64,000 bases of DNA from NCBI RefSeq assembly GCF_030285925.1, contig NZ_CP127251.1, positions 1,116,001 to 1,180,000 on the forward strand. The letters run 5' to 3'. Shown piece after piece: positions 63,078-64,000 of the stretch. Position numbers and translations under genes: made by a program. The stretch comes from Devosia sp. YIM 151766. GTDB taxonomy: Bacteria; Pseudomonadota; Alphaproteobacteria; Rhizobiales; Devosiaceae. Below the pieces are notes generated by a model. It did no database searches. It saw only the letters and a list, made by a program, of their open reading frames with translations, and was not told the DNA's origin. The number at the start of each line of letters is the position of its first letter. Within the stretch, counting starts at the first letter, position 1.

Positions 63078-64000
63078 CTAGGCCGGTGCCAATTGTTCCG
63101 GCTCGCCTCTGTTCTCCGTCCAGAAGATATAGGCCGAGGCGGCGACGATCATCAGGGCGCCCGGCCAGAACCAGACCGACGGCTCCTGTCCCAGCGCGAT
63201 CCAGGCCACCAGCCCGCCCAGCAACACTTTCACATCCGCGAAGGGTTGCAGATAGGTGGCGTCGGCATCGCGATAGGCAAAGGCCAGCAAATATTGCGCC
63301 GCCGCTGTCAGAGCGCCCAAAAACAGTAACAACCACAAGCCGTTACCTTCCGGCAACGCGAACGGGAAACCCGTCGCCAGCCCCGCCGGCAAGACGCCGC
63401 CCAGCGCATTGACGACCAGCAGAATGGCCAGATGGTTCGGCGTCATCAGCACCAGAAGTGAAATCGTCAGCGTTTCCGGCCGATCACCGCGCAATGTTAG
63501 ATATTTGGTCAAAACGTCGGTCGTGGCCCATAGAGCCGCTGCGACGATCGGCACCAGCGTCAGCCAGCTCAATCCCTCGGCCCCCCCGCCCGAAATGATG
63601 ATCGCCCCGACAAATCCCAGCAAAGCCGCGGAAATCCGGGCTGCCGAGACTTTTTCACCCAGGAACAGCACCGAGCCGATAATGATGAAAAGCGGGCCGG
63701 TGGCCAGCAGCGTCACCATCTGCCAGATCGGCACCCCCACGGCAAAACCATAGACGAAAACATGCACGCCCAGCGCCGAGACGAAGGCCCTGATCTCATG
63801 CGCGATGGGATGTGTGGTGCGTAAATTGCTGAGGCCGATCCGTAGGATAAGCGGCAGCGCCAGGATCGAGGCAATCAGATATTGCCAGAAGGCCATGCCG
63901 GTCGAACTCATGCCGAATTGCCATGGCAGCACCGATTGCAACGTATTGGAGCCGGCAAAGGCAAGGCTTGCCGCCAGCATGAAAAAAGCGCCCGATAGTG
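63078..64000 (-). CDS. DMT-superfamily (EamA) transporter, 5' end outside window
   Basis: At least 307 residues. An ATG at 63980 exists, but the frame is open to the edge and reads LSGAFFMLAASLAFAGSNTL, a first membrane helix, so the true start is probably beyond 64000. Ten hydrophobic segments in two EamA repeats, including VPIWQMVTLLATGPLFIIIG with FLGEKVSAARISAALLGFVG, and YRDADATYLQPFADVKVLLG with ALGQEPSVWFWPGALMIVAA. Probably a metabolite exporter of unknown substrate. Unrelated in sequence to inositol importers. Confidence 0.85.
   Translation of the reverse strand, partial: LSGAFFMLAASLAFAGSNTLQSVLPWQFGMSSTGMAFWQYLIASILALPLILRIGLSNLRTTHPIAHEIRAFVSALGVHVFVYGFAVGVPIWQMVTLLATGPLFIIIGSVLFLGEKVSAARISAALLGFVGAIIISGGGAEGLSWLTLVPIVAAALWATTDVLTKYLTLRGDRPETLTISLLVLMTPNHLAILLVVNALGGVLPAGLATGFPFALPEGNGLWLLLFLGALTAAAQYLLAFAYRDADATYLQPFADVKVLLGGLVAWIALGQEPSVWFWPGALMIVAASAYIFWTENRGEPEQLAPA

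Overview
The window looks like a chromosome segment of a GC-rich alphaproteobacterium of the order Hyphomicrobiales (Rhizobiales), most likely a Devosia-type organism. This is inference from gene content: a MarR regulator of the LdtR type paired with an L,D-transpeptidase, an alphaproteobacterial porin, a single bifunctional Rsh protein, the block UbiCC chaperone-yceD-plsX-fabH-ihfA-merR, and aspartate/glutamate leucyltransferase. No rRNA, CRISPR array or phage is visible.

Positions 1-14.5 kb form an accessory region ending at a tRNA-Ser(GCU) gene. It holds (a) a catabolic group: a FecCD-type ABC permease (cut by the window edge) with its binding protein, D-serine dehydratase, a LysR regulator, a D-aminopeptidase-like SxxK serine hydrolase and an M81 (MlrC-like) metallopeptidase; (b) a degenerate IS91-type transposase fragment; (c) a surface lipoprotein with a transferrin-binding-protein-like barrel followed by a Slam (type XI secretion) outer-membrane translocator; (d) a LuxR-type regulator fused to a catalytically dead alpha/beta-hydrolase domain, overlapping a GPH-family sugar symporter gene; and (e) a mosaic of broken IS630 and IS256 transposases next to the tRNA.

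From 14.8 kb onward the content is mostly core. An MHYT-GGDEF-EAL protein and an SRPBCC protein come first, then an amino-sugar module (murQ divergent from a GntR regulator, a SIS deaminase and nagA) with two matching operator sites. Next are a major porin, an OmpA-like protein, a dead alpha/beta hydrolase, dapA-smpB, a NYN protein, rpoZ-rsh-pyrE-acpS-lepB-rnc-era-recO, parC, bpt, an RDD protein, a DMT transporter, hemB, a small membrane protein, ldtR-ldtP, glyA-nrdR-ribH-nusB, bamE, and UbiCC chaperone-yceD-plsX-fabH-ihfA-merR.

The last 9 kb is a myo-inositol catabolic locus: iolG on the + strand, and iolR, iolC, iolD, iolE, a small membrane ORF and iolB on the - strand. GGAA-N6-TTCC palindromes lie before iolG, iolC and iolR. 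A DMT transporter cut by the right edge closes the window. iolA and an inositol transporter are not in the window.

Two dispersed palindromic repeat families recur in the core intergenic spaces. Family A has CTCATCCTGAGCTTGTCGAA-type hairpins. Family B has CTCATCCGGCGCTGCGCGCC plus CCTTCTCCCCGAGGGGGAGA-type hairpins, and copies of it directly abut and appear to supply the ribosome binding sites of acpS and recO.
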